Of a stretch of DNA of 41,955 nt, positions 8,546-16,410 are shown piece after piece; the stretch's first letter is position 1, and every line of letters starts with the position of its first letter. The position numbers were made by a program, and so were the translations under genes. Under the pieces are notes generated by a model, which was not told where the DNA came from, ran no database searches, and saw only the letters and a list, made by a program, of their open reading frames with translations. The DNA comes from CAJXOW01 sp964421495 (GTDB lineage: Bacteria > Bacteroidota > Rhodothermia > Balneolales > Balneolaceae). Location: positions 1 through 41,955 of the forward strand of contig CAYQXO010000011.1 of assembly GCA_964421495.1 (NCBI GenBank), read 5' to 3'.

Positions 8546-9880
8546 TTATTCCAGCAAGAGCATTTTCCCGGATTCCCGGAATTCCCCCGCCTCCAACCGG
8601 TAAATATAGACGCCGCTGGTTAATCCCCCGGCGTTAAAAACAACCGAATGGGTTCCTGCATTCATTGGCCGGTCGACGAGCGTGGCGACTTTTTGTCCCA
8701 CCGCATTGTAAACACTCACTTGCACATGGGATGCTTCCGGCAACTGAAAACGTATATTCGTAGTCGGATTAAAGGGATTCGGATAGTTGTTTTTTAAGCC
8801 AAAATTATCCGGTAACTCCGCAGATCCGACGGAGGGATTGGACGTCGCCGTTTTAAAGTTTCGGACAAATATTCCTTCCGAGGCAATCCCCACATAAACA
8901 TTGCCGCTGGCGGTATCCACATTCATGAATTCGATCTCCGACGAGGGCAATCCCCCGGTATCCAATTTATCCCACGTATCCCCATCAGGTTTATAGGTAT
9001 AGATCTTATCAATGGTTTTCCCCCAAAGCTGGTATTGGCCAGGACCCGTGGGCACATAGAATAAGTTTTGTAGGAATTGCAGGATATCGGGGGCCTGGGT
9101 TGCCTCCCACGTCTGACCAAAATCGGTCGTGTAATACACCTCGACGTCACTAAAGCGCGTGGTCCAAACGTAGAGCCTCTCGCTTTCCGGAATGAATTGC
9201 AATGATCGAGCCGAAAGGGAGAGGGTATCTGAAAAAGGGGATGTCGTGTCCCACGATGCACCTCCATCAAAACTCCGAAATAATTGATCCGCAGCCGCAA
9301 ATACCGTATCGGGATTTTGTCTGTAAACCTCTACGTCATAGGCATTGAAATTATAAGCTGATTCCGGAAGCAATTTGCTCCAGTTGTCCCCGCCATTATC
9401 GGTTGCAAAAACCGCACCGCCGCCGAATCCCTCGGAAGCTGCATAAAGTTTATGGGATTCGACTGGATGTATCTCGATGTCTGAAAGGCGCGTATTGGGA
9501 GGGATGGACACACCCCGCGAAGCCGTCCGGATTGTACTGCCCCTGTCGGATGATTTGTATATGTTGTCCCTGGTGCTTAGATAAACCGTATCGGAAACGA
9601 CGGGATTAAAACGTATGTCGGTGAACGGTTTTCCCTGGATACGACTCCACGATTGACCGCAGTTCCTTGTTTTAAATAAATTATTGCCAATACCTGCAAG
9701 AATGATTTCGGGATTACGGGGATCCACTCCCACCGCACTGGTCCACCAATTCAACGTATCACTATCCAGCTCCAACGGTTTCCACCCGTCCGATGCAGCG
9801 CCGCATGGATTTTGACTATAGCCCGGTACAGAAATTGAAACAGCAAATATGAATAACACTGCCTTGGCCAATCGGCGCAT
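8546..9880 (-). CDS. Secreted Asp-box (BNR/sortilin-like) repeat protein with C-terminal sorting domain
   Basis: A 444-residue exported protein with a signal peptide ending in GYSQ. The middle carries repeated Asp-box motifs of a beta-propeller (NCGQSWSRI, SSDRGST, TDNGGDNWSKL, FDGGASWDTT, TDFGQTWEAT), as in sialidase- or sortilin-like folds, but no sialidase catalytic residues are evident. The last 80 residues are a type-A sorting/FlgD-like Ig domain (NNYPNPFNPTTNIRFQLPEA ... GVYIYRLEAGEF), the tail used for type IX-like secretion in the Bacteroidota/Balneolota relatives. It is probably a surface or secreted binding protein; the ligand is unknown. Confidence 0.85.
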   Translation of the reverse strand: MRRLAKAVLFIFAVSISVPGYSQNPCGAASDGWKPLELDSDTLNWWTSAVGVDPRNPEIILAGIGNNLFKTRNCGQSWSRIQGKPFTDIRFNPVVSDTVYLSTRDNIYKSSDRGSTIRTASRGVSIPPNTRLSDIEIHPVESHKLYAASEGFGGGAVFATDNGGDNWSKLLPESAYNFNAYDVEVYRQNPDTVFAAADQLFRSFDGGASWDTTSPFSDTLSLSARSLQFIPESERLYVWTTRFSDVEVYYTTDFGQTWEATQAPDILQFLQNLFYVPTGPGQYQLWGKTIDKIYTYKPDGDTWDKLDTGGLPSSEIEFMNVDTASGNVYVGIASEGIFVRNFKTATSNPSVGSAELPDNFGLKNNYPNPFNPTTNIRFQLPEASHVQVSVYNAVGQKVATLVDRPMNAGTHSVVFNAGGLTSGVYIYRLEAGEFRESGKMLLLE

Positions 9881-10001
9881 AGAAAATTATTCTCGATAGG
9901 TGATTAGGGTTATGACTCATTCAGTGCAGACTGAACAAACCTTTTAAAAAACTAAATGACCAACCCAAAAAATATCAATTCATTATGAAATATCGATTTA
10001 A

Positions 10002-10031
10002 TTGGGGAATCGATTACTGATGCTTACTTTG
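10002..10031 (+). promoter_or_regulatory. Bacteroidota-type promoter for a small RNA
   Basis: TTG (10002-10004), a 19-nt spacer and TTACTTTG (10024-10031) approximate the Bacteroidota consensus TTG / TAnnTTTG. It lies directly upstream of a two-hairpin structure that ends in an intrinsic terminator, and there is no plus-strand protein gene here for it to serve. Confidence 0.4.
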
Positions 10032-10035
10032 TTGG

Positions 10036-10103
10036 AAAGCATCATTGCCGTAAGGCGTGATGCATATATCGGAGAGGCTCTGCAACGGGTCTCTCCTTTT
10101 TTT
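10036..10103 (+). ncRNA. Candidate small RNA with two hairpins and intrinsic terminator
   Basis: About 68 nt. Hairpin 1 (10039-10063) pairs GCATCA with TGATGC and, inside, GCC with GGC closing a GTAA (GNRA) tetraloop. Hairpin 2 (10071-10096) pairs GGAGAG with CTCTCC and inner CTC with GGG, and is followed at once by seven T (10097-10103), a canonical intrinsic terminator. Both flanking protein genes are on the minus strand, so this terminator needs its own plus-strand transcript. No known RNA family was recognised. Confidence 0.5.
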
Positions 10104-10160
10104 ATACCCGTAGCACTTCGTGTACGTGGGGGATTTCAATGGATGCGGCTCCTCCACAAA

Positions 10161-10223
10161 TCCGGCAGACTCCTAGTCCGGATTTCTCACCAAGAAATTT
10201 CTCTTGTGAGAAATCCGGGCTAG
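10161..10223. repeat. Hairpin and family D-like fragment at a gene end
   Basis: An 18-nt stem with one wobble pair (10173-10190 with 10206-10223) includes the stop codon of the adjacent minus-strand gene. Immediately before it is GGCAGACTCCTAGTCC, close to GACAGACTCCTAATCC of the family D copy at 11.66 kb. The T-run needed for an intrinsic terminator is absent. Together with the small RNA this accounts for the gap 9881-10219. Confidence 0.5.
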
Positions 10224-10723
10224 AAATTAATATCCAGCTTCATCCCGTACATGGGGCGGTCAAATCTGTTTTGCCGTACTACCGGATCCATCTTCACATC
10301 CAGGGCCGATATACCACCGACCTCTTGTCCCAAATCAATTCGATAGCTTATTAAACCGAGGGTCTGATTATACTGCCTGGCTGCATTGTCGGCATCCAGT
10401 ATCCCATATAGCCAGGCCGCAAAACCCACGCTCATCCCAAGATACAGGGGAGTCCAGTTCACATTTTCATCACTGAATATCACCCCGTCAAAATCGGTTG
10501 TCGCCACTCCGACCAGCGGTCCGCCCACGGTTAAGCCAAATACCCCGATACCCGTCCACGTCTCCCCGGCATAAACGTGTCCGCTGCCAGGCACGAATAC
10601 GCTCATCAGACTGGCGGCCGTGGGATCTTTTGTCCTCTTATCCAGCGAATCCTGTGACAAAACCGGTGAGAAGCCTGTTAGTAATCCAATGGCAATCACC
10701 AGCAAAACTATTCGAAATTTCAT
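10220..10723 (-). CDS. Small exported or membrane protein, DUF5683-like
   Basis: Read from ATG 10723 (GGGAGGGG lies 4 nt upstream, the best ribosome-binding site in the window) this gives 167 residues; a longer frame to 10768 is less likely. A signal peptide (MKFRIVLLVIAIGLLTGFSPVLSQ) precedes PTAASLMSVFVPGSGHVYAG, the P-x-A...S...PG-x-G-x-x-Y-x-G pattern typical of DUF5683/TM2-like membrane proteins, then two more hydrophobic stretches (TGIGVFGLTVGGPLVGVA, YLGMSVGFAAWLYGI). The function of such proteins is unknown. The gene is alone on its strand. Confidence 0.75.
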   Translation of the reverse strand: MKFRIVLLVIAIGLLTGFSPVLSQDSLDKRTKDPTAASLMSVFVPGSGHVYAGETWTGIGVFGLTVGGPLVGVATTDFDGVIFSDENVNWTPLYLGMSVGFAAWLYGILDADNAARQYNQTLGLISYRIDLGQEVGGISALDVKMDPVVRQNRFDRPMYGMKLDINF

Positions 10724-10894
10724 ATTCCCCTCCCTTTTGTCATTTTGAATAGCAAAACAGACAAACAATTACCATTATCTTTTTATTAACCTATGAACCT
10801 GACCTGTATATCTCAACCCCGGGGGAGGTCTGTCCAAATTTCCGAAACCCACGAATTTATGCTTAATTGAATACAGATCACTATTTTGTCCCGG

Positions 10895-10969
10895 GAGTCT
10901 GTCGGACTTTTCGGATCGTAGCGAAAATAAGTCTGGTTTGAGGTAGATTTGTAAAAGTCCGACAGACTC
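10895..10969. repeat. Family D stem-loop, copy 1
   Basis: GAGTCTGTCGGACTTTT (10895-10911) pairs perfectly with AAAAGTCCGACAGACTC (10953-10969). The first 32 nt from 10896 are identical to 27379-27410. It lies in the 363-bp gap between two divergent genes, where nothing else stands out apart from AT-rich sequence. Confidence 0.75.
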
Positions 10970-11086
10970 ACGGGTGACCGTTATTTGTACATCTCGTCAG
11001 GAATAAAATGTAAAACAAATCGTCGTTACCAGTGGGTACCCGGCACTATGATTCTATGTTTCCTTTTATAATCAACTTTTCAGGTC

Positions 11087-11455
11087 ATGATACATTCAAT
11101 GAATGAAAACACCCGGCTGGACAGATTGCATTCATGGCTGGACTATGAGCTCTCGGGCGGATTACTGCTTTTGATAAGCTTTTTCTTCAATTTTGCATTT
11201 TTTGTATTTCTGATTATAGCCATTCTATTCACTCCCTTTATGCTGAAAATCCTGTATCAGGAAAGAAAATACGGCTGGATCCTGTCTTTCGTGCTGTTCG
11301 TAATATCTCCCAGCCTGCTGCTGTTTTACCTGTTTGGAGACATTCCCCAACTCGGCGTATATAATGTCTTTGGAGGTCGGCAAATGCTCTTCAGTTCCGT
11401 CACCATAGGGTTGTATGTTATATATTGTTATTTTTTGAAGATATCGATTCGATAA
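11087..11455 (+). CDS. Small three-helix membrane protein of unknown function
   Basis: A 122-residue protein with three strongly hydrophobic segments (about 24-47, 61-81 and 98-117) and a basic loop (QERKYG), so it is an integral inner-membrane protein. The N-terminus (MIHSMNENTRLDRLHSWLDY) is polar; the second ATG at 11099 is an alternative start. No family was recognised. It is monocistronic and flanked on both sides by family D repeats. Confidence 0.65.
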   Translation: MIHSMNENTRLDRLHSWLDYELSGGLLLLISFFFNFAFFVFLIIAILFTPFMLKILYQERKYGWILSFVLFVISPSLLLFYLFGDIPQLGVYNVFGGRQMLFSSVTIGLYVIYCYFLKISIR

Positions 11456-11627
11456 TGAAGGAACTGAAAAAAATTTAAAAGTCAGTTGGATACCGACCGT
11501 GCAGTTTCCGGTTATTGGCGGGCCGGGCTTTTTGCGGATCTAAAAAAAGACCGACGTGAGACAGATTTTGGCCGATTTTGAGGTAAAATAGCGGACTTGT
11601 GGAACAAGAATTCGGTAAAAATATATC

Positions 11628-11648
11628 CCGATAGCTGTCGGTTTTTTT
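11628..11648 (+). terminator. Possible intrinsic terminator
   Basis: The near-palindrome CCGATAGCTGTCGG (11628-11641) is followed by seven T. It would end plus-strand transcripts from the small membrane protein gene 170 bp upstream. The stem is short, so this is weak. A perfect version of the same 14-mer, CCGACAGCTGTCGG, is at 24142-24155. Confidence 0.35.
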
Positions 11649-11678
11649 GCAGTAAATTTGTGAAATTCCGACAGACTC
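11646..11678. repeat. Family D half-element, copy 2
   Basis: This stretch matches the right half of the 10.9-kb copy (AGTAAATTTGTGAAA then TTCCGACAGACTC) but has no evident matching left arm, so it looks like a decayed or partial copy. It directly abuts the TAG stop codon of the histidine kinase gene. Confidence 0.5.
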
Positions 11679-13496
11679 CTAATCCATCCGCGGAAAAACA
11701 AAGTCGAATTGCGCCCCGTCATCATTCTTGTAATGTATATCTGCATTTAACTGACCAAGCAAGGTGTTAATCAAATTAATCCCCAGCGTATCCTGGTTTT
11801 CGAGAGAAAAGTCATCGGGCAGGCCCACCCCGTCATCTGCTACACGGACTCGTACGTTTTGGTTGGACTGACTTATCGTAACCCGGATGTTACCGGTTTC
11901 GCGTCCTTTGAACCCGTGCTTATAGATATTGGTTATCAGCTCATTCAATATTAAGCCGCACGGTACCGCTTTGGTTATATCGAGCTGAACTTCTTCGGCC
12001 TCTATATGAGTCTGAATATCCTTATTGCGACTACTCAGCGAATCGTGTATGGTTTCCACCAATTGTTCGGCATATTCACCCAGCATGATGTTGGAAAGCG
12101 AATCGTGCTGATACAGTTGTTCGTGTACCAGGGCCATCGTGTATATGCGCGCCTGTGCATCCTGCATTCCTTTTTTAACTTCTTCATCCTCGGTGTTATA
12201 GATCTGAAGTTCAAGGATGCCGCTGACCGAGGCAAGATTGTTTTTTACCCGATGATGTATTTCCTCCAATAACACCCTCTTTTCCTCGAGCGACCGGTTC
12301 ATCTGCTGCTCATATTCTTTTCGTTCGGTTATATCCTGCACCTGGGCCACGAAGTGTAACGGTTCTCCCTTGGTGTCCTTGACCAACGAAACGCTGAGAA
12401 TGGTCCAGATAACCTCCCCGCTTTTATGACAATACCGCTTCTCCATCGTATAGGACTCGCCCTCCCCTTCCAGCAGCCGGTTTAACTGCTCCAGGTCTTT
12501 CTCCAGATCTTCCGGATGGGTCAGTTCCTGGAACGTTTTATCCGTTAATTCCTCGCTTTCATAACCCAGCATCGCGCATAAGCTGTCATTTACCCGAATA
12601 AACTCTCCCTCTATTGAAACCAGAGCCATCCCTATCGCCGCTTTTTCGAAAGCTCCCTGGAACTGTTGCTTTTGAATCTGCAGGTTTTTATAAGCATTCT
12701 CCACACGCTCACGCAGCTCACGCTCCTGCTCAAGCAGTCGCCGGTTATCCTCCTCAAGTTTTTTGCGTTCTGTGATGTCCCGGGTAACCCCCATCGTACC
12801 GATTATTTGCCCGTTTTCATCTTTTAGAGGGACCTTGGTAGTGGAGACCCAGTATTCCCGCTCGTCTCCCGTGGTTACTTTTTCTCTCTTATTCTCAATG
12901 GTCTCCCCCGTCTCCAATATATATTGCTCATCCCGATAGGAATCTTCCGCCTCTTCTTCCGGGAAAAAGTCAAAATCGGTCTTCCCGATTGCCTCCCCGG
13001 GATGTTCCAGGCCCAACACCTCCGACTGCTTACTGTTGACCAGCAAAAAACGGCTTTCCAGGTCCTTAAAGTAAATAGTATCCGGAAAATGATAGAGTAG
13101 GTGATTGAAAAAGCTGTTCTTCAAACCGTTATCCGTCTCCTTCCCGGCCCCGAGTGCTTCCAACTGCATAAGCAAACAGTCATCGCCCTCTACACTTGCC
13201 CGAAAAACGTTAACCCTGACCGCGCGATGATTTTCGCGACCTCCGGTATCGGGGCGGAAGATCGTTTGACCGACGGTCGCAAGGGGAAAACTTTCGTCGC
13301 CCTGCACCTTTTTAACTGCGTTCAGCGTCTGATCTGTAAATAATTCCTCCAGGGGTGCCCCTTGCAGATCAGACGGTTTGATATCATATTCATTTGCCAA
13401 CCGCTCATTGACATCTACCACCTGGTATGAGTCAATATCAATCCACAGCAAAGCCGTACTATGATCTTTGAACGTGTCTTTCGTCTGTAATTGCAT
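11679..13496 (-). CDS. Cytoplasmic triple-PAS sensor histidine kinase (HisKA_2 type)
   Basis: A 605-residue protein without membrane segments. PAS domains lie at about 10-112, 128-245 (FPDTIYFKDLESRFLLVN ... GVTRDITERK) and 278-395 (GMALVSIEGEFIRVNDSLC ... QVQDITERK), joined by a coiled coil at 245-280. The phospho-acceptor region is EIHHRVKNNLA (412-422), the HisKA_2 signature, and an HATPase domain follows (N-box LILNELITNIYKHG, G-box DDGVGLP). It should autophosphorylate in response to a redox, light or small-molecule cue sensed by PAS. No response regulator is adjacent, so the partner is encoded elsewhere, as is common for this class. Confidence 0.93.
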   Translation of the reverse strand: MQLQTKDTFKDHSTALLWIDIDSYQVVDVNERLANEYDIKPSDLQGAPLEELFTDQTLNAVKKVQGDESFPLATVGQTIFRPDTGGRENHRAVRVNVFRASVEGDDCLLMQLEALGAGKETDNGLKNSFFNHLLYHFPDTIYFKDLESRFLLVNSKQSEVLGLEHPGEAIGKTDFDFFPEEEAEDSYRDEQYILETGETIENKREKVTTGDEREYWVSTTKVPLKDENGQIIGTMGVTRDITERKKLEEDNRRLLEQERELRERVENAYKNLQIQKQQFQGAFEKAAIGMALVSIEGEFIRVNDSLCAMLGYESEELTDKTFQELTHPEDLEKDLEQLNRLLEGEGESYTMEKRYCHKSGEVIWTILSVSLVKDTKGEPLHFVAQVQDITERKEYEQQMNRSLEEKRVLLEEIHHRVKNNLASVSGILELQIYNTEDEEVKKGMQDAQARIYTMALVHEQLYQHDSLSNIMLGEYAEQLVETIHDSLSSRNKDIQTHIEAEEVQLDITKAVPCGLILNELITNIYKHGFKGRETGNIRVTISQSNQNVRVRVADDGVGLPDDFSLENQDTLGINLINTLLGQLNADIHYKNDDGAQFDFVFPRMD

Positions 13497-13835
13497 GCCG
13501 ATTAAACCTTCATTTAATTACCCCATCTCTCTTGTGCATTACCGGACCGAAACATCTCATAAATACAAGCTTTCTGGAACTTTAACAAATATTACCCAAG
13601 AACTTTTTAAATTTATCAAAGACTCAAAAATTCTCATGAATTTATTTCAATGTAAGACAATATAATTATAAGGATATACGAAATTTACTTATGATATGTA
13701 CGTTGGATATTGTATTAGAGAGCCCTTTTGGTATAGATTAATTCATGTTTACAATTTGCGAATTCTTTATTAACAATTATCCTTGTTTTTCTTAGTTTAC
13801 AGCTGTTCGATCGAATCACAATTCAAAGGCACTTC
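13497..13835. other. AT-rich divergent intergenic region
   Basis: This 339-bp gap separates the divergent kinase gene and purF. It is AT-rich and must contain both promoters. TTTACA followed after 17 nt by TAACAA (near 13750-13780) is a weak plus-strand candidate for purF. No PurR-like or riboswitch structure and no repeat element was seen. Confidence 0.3.
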
Positions 13836-15335
13836 ATGAGCGACAAACCACGTGAGTATTGCGGTATTTTTGGTATCTACAATCATCCCGACGCCGCCTT
13901 ACTTACCTACTACGGGCTCCATGCCTTACAACACCGGGGACAGGAATCGGCCGGCATTGTCAGCTCGTATTACGACGAGGAGCGCGACAAACATATCATG
14001 CCTTCCTACAAGGATTTCGGGCTGGTATTAAATGTGTTTAACGACCGTTCCATCTTTGAACATAAGCTTAAGGGACGTATGGCAATCGGCCATAACCGGT
14101 ACTCCACGATGGGGGCGGCCGACAACCCGGCCAATATTCAGCCCTTCCGCGTCCAATACAGCGGCGGCAATATCGCCATCAGCCACAACGGGAATCTGAC
14201 CAACGCACGTCAATTGCGCGAGCGGTTTCGCCAGGAGGGGGTGCTGTTTCAAACGTCATCGGACACGGAACTTATCCTGCACCTGATCTCCCACAGCCGC
14301 AAGATCAAGCAAATCGATCAGATTATGGAGGCCCTCGATCAAATCCGGGGTGCCTACAGCCTGGTCCTGCAGACCGACGATAAATTGATTGCCCTCCGCG
14401 ATCCCAACGGATTCCGTCCACTCGCGATCGGGAAAATTGACGACGCCTACCTCGTGGCCAGTGAAACCTGCGCTTTTGATATCATAGGAGCCGAGTATGT
14501 CCGCGACGTACAACCCGGCGAAGTGGTGGTCATTGACCAGAACACGGTTGAAACGGGGGAAATCACCTCGTATGCCCTGAATGACGACGAGGATCACAAA
14601 GCTACTCCCTGTATTTTTGAATATGTCTATTTTTCACGGCCCGACAGTAAAATATTCGGGGAAAATGTGGACAAAATTCGCCGGAAACTCGGCAAGCGCC
14701 TGGCCCGCGAACATCCGCTCGACGAGGTGTTAAAAGAATACGATCCCGATAACAAGCCGATTATCATCTCCGTCCCCGACTCCAGCAACACCGCCGCCCT
14801 GGGTTATGCCGACGAGAGCCAGGATATGGGATATAATTGCAAATTCGAAATCGGCCTCATACGAAATCATTATGTAGGGCGGACCTTCATATCCCCCGGA
14901 CAAAAATCGCGCGAGCAGAAAGTCCGCACGAAGTTCAACACGGTCAAGGGCGTCCTGGAACATCGCCCGGTATTGATCGTGGACGACTCGATCGTCCGCG
15001 GCACCACCTCCCGCTACCTGGTCAAGATGATTCGCCGCGCCAACCCCAGGGAAGTCCACTTCATGGTTAGCTCCCCTCCCATTACCCACCCCTGTTTTTA
15101 CGGGATGGACTTTCCCGATCCGAAAGAACTGATCGCCAACCGGTTTAACAAGAACATTGACGAAATGGCCCGGGATATCGGGGTGGACAGCCTTAATTAT
15201 CTGTCGCCGGAGGGACTTGTGGAAGCCGTCAAGGAATCGGATCCGGAAGGTAGCTACTGCACGGCCTGTTTTACCGGCAATTACCCGGTCAAGGTCGATT
15301 TCGAGACCGAGAAAGAAGAGAATGAGATCGTTTAA
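13836..15335 (+). CDS. purF: Amidophosphoribosyltransferase
   Basis: A 499-residue enzyme catalysing the first committed step of purine synthesis: glutamine plus PRPP gives 5-phosphoribosylamine. The N-terminal Ntn amidotransferase domain begins after a short propeptide, with Cys9 in REYCGIFGIYNHPDAA the likely nucleophile; HALQHRGQESAGI and ISHNGNLTNA follow. The PRTase domain has the PRPP loop VLIVDDSIVRGTTSRYLV near residue 380 and SSPPITHPCFYGMD. Cysteines in the C-terminal part (SYCTACFTG) suggest the Fe-S-type enzyme. AAAGG lies upstream of the ATG. The stop overlaps the engB start by 1 nt (TAATG). Confidence 0.97.
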   Translation: MSDKPREYCGIFGIYNHPDAALLTYYGLHALQHRGQESAGIVSSYYDEERDKHIMPSYKDFGLVLNVFNDRSIFEHKLKGRMAIGHNRYSTMGAADNPANIQPFRVQYSGGNIAISHNGNLTNARQLRERFRQEGVLFQTSSDTELILHLISHSRKIKQIDQIMEALDQIRGAYSLVLQTDDKLIALRDPNGFRPLAIGKIDDAYLVASETCAFDIIGAEYVRDVQPGEVVVIDQNTVETGEITSYALNDDEDHKATPCIFEYVYFSRPDSKIFGENVDKIRRKLGKRLAREHPLDEVLKEYDPDNKPIIISVPDSSNTAALGYADESQDMGYNCKFEIGLIRNHYVGRTFISPGQKSREQKVRTKFNTVKGVLEHRPVLIVDDSIVRGTTSRYLVKMIRRANPREVHFMVSSPPITHPCFYGMDFPDPKELIANRFNKNIDEMARDIGVDSLNYLSPEGLVEAVKESDPEGSYCTACFTGNYPVKVDFETEKEENEIV

Positions 15336-15922
15336 TGCAATACAAAAAAGCCGAGTTTGTAACGAGTGCTCCCTCCCTGACCGAATGCCCGGAAGCATCG
15401 CTGCCTGAAGTCTGTTTCGCCGGCCGATCCAATGTGGGAAAATCCTCTCTTATCAACGCATTGATCAACCACAAGAATTTTGCCCGCACCAGCAATCAGC
15501 CCGGGAAAACGCAAACGATGAACTATTACCTGATCGACGAACGGTGCTACTTTGTCGACTTGCCGGGATATGGTTTCGCCAAAGTACCCAAAGAAGAACG
15601 CGAACGCTGGGGACGGGATATCCGCGACTACCTCCTGAACCGATCTACCCTGGAGTTGATTATCCACGTAGTCGATGCACGGCACAAGCCCACGCAGCTC
15701 GACGAGGATTTTATCTATTGGATGGCTACCAATCGGCTACCCTTCTCCATTTTCATGTCCAAAGCCGACAAGCTTTCCAATAACAAACGCATTCAATCCG
15801 AAAAAAGACTGGGCTCCGTCCTCGAAGAAATGAACATCGAGATACCGGTCCTCTGCGGATCCGCCCAATCCCGCCGCAACATCCGCGAACTGCAAAAACT
15901 CATCAACGAATTCGCCGCTTGA
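15335..15922 (+). CDS. engB: Ribosome biogenesis GTPase YihA/EngB
   Basis: A 195-residue TRAFAC GTPase needed for assembly of the large ribosomal subunit. G1 is GRSNVGKSS (30-38), G3 is DLPGYG (75-80), G4 reads SKAD (142-145) in place of the more common TKxD, and G5 is GSAQ. The family hallmark FARTSNQPGKTQ lies in switch I. Length is normal. It shares a TAATG junction with purF, so translational coupling is likely. Family A repeats follow its stop. Confidence 0.95.
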   Translation: MQYKKAEFVTSAPSLTECPEASLPEVCFAGRSNVGKSSLINALINHKNFARTSNQPGKTQTMNYYLIDERCYFVDLPGYGFAKVPKEERERWGRDIRDYLLNRSTLELIIHVVDARHKPTQLDEDFIYWMATNRLPFSIFMSKADKLSNNKRIQSEKRLGSVLEEMNIEIPVLCGSAQSRRNIRELQKLINEFAA

Positions 15923-15925
15923 AGA

Positions 15926-16234
15926 ATCGAAGCTGAAAGTTGAAAGCTCCAAGGCTGAAAGCGATTGCGATTAGCCTAAGGGGAGTGCCCTTATAAACTT
16001 CCGGGGCGGCGGCTCTGAGTCTATAAATATCCAGCTGTTTGTTGATTTTCATCACTCTTCATCTTATACACTACTTTTTCTGTACTTCTCTCTCTTTTTG
16101 CTTTTGGCTGCATAATTCAAATGCCTCAGACCCGCCGCCCCGGAAGTTTGCAAAGAACGTTGCCAACGTCTCCGTTAATGCTGCCTCGTAATTATTCGCT
16201 TTCAGCCTTGGAACTTTCAACTTTCAGTTTCGAT
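15926..16234. repeat. Outer 39-nt inverted repeat enclosing a family A element
   Basis: 15926-15964 pairs with 16196-16234 at 37 of 39 positions. Each arm is itself built of degenerate CTGAAAG/TTGAAAG-type units. The repeat brackets the family A element at 15995-16149 with 30 and 46 nt between, giving a nested double palindrome in the 477-bp gap between engB and serA. Confidence 0.85.
15995..16149 (+). repeat. Family A stem-loop element, copy 1
   Basis: The arms 15995-16019 and 16125-16149 pair at 24 of 25 positions. The core starts AAATATCCAGCTGTTTGTTG and ends with GCTTTTGGCTGCATAATTC then AAATGCCTCAGA. This core is shared with copies at 26.3 and 28.8 kb in the same orientation, while the arms are unrelated to theirs. 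It lies 250 bp upstream of serA. Confidence 0.9.
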
Positions 16235-16380
16235 ATAGATATGATTTTATGTGCTATTTCGTCTATATTCCCCCGTCTAAGTTTTATCTCGATTTTTTTG
16301 CTGTTCTCACGTAATAATCGGCGGTTTTATTCATTACATATGCGTTACCGACGAACTGAACAATGATTTAACAATTAATC

Positions 16381-16410
16381 ATGAATTTAAAGCACAGTCA
16401 TGCTATATAA
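16381..16410 (+). other. Short upstream ORF overlapping the serA start
   Basis: ATG 16381 opens a nine-codon frame (MNLKHSHAI) that ends at TAA 16408-16410, out of frame with and overlapping the serA ATG at 16400. It contains no serine run, so it is not an obvious attenuator peptide. It may be chance. Confidence 0.2.

Noticed and set aside
10002..10223. Plus-strand protein of about 73 residues over the sRNA region
   Set aside because: The frame runs straight through two stable hairpins and a T7 terminator, has odd composition and no ribosome-binding site; the RNA interpretation fits better.
14256..15398. Long minus-strand frames opposite purF
   Set aside because: These are shadows of the purF/engB coding sequence: no start signals, no recognisable domains, and strong coding bias on the plus strand.
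15926..16234. CRISPR array
   Set aside because: The repeats are inverted pairs, not regularly spaced direct repeats, and no cas gene is present.
16381..16410. serA attenuator peptide
   Set aside because: The nine-codon upstream frame has no serine run and no alternative hairpins were seen; kept only as a low-confidence note.
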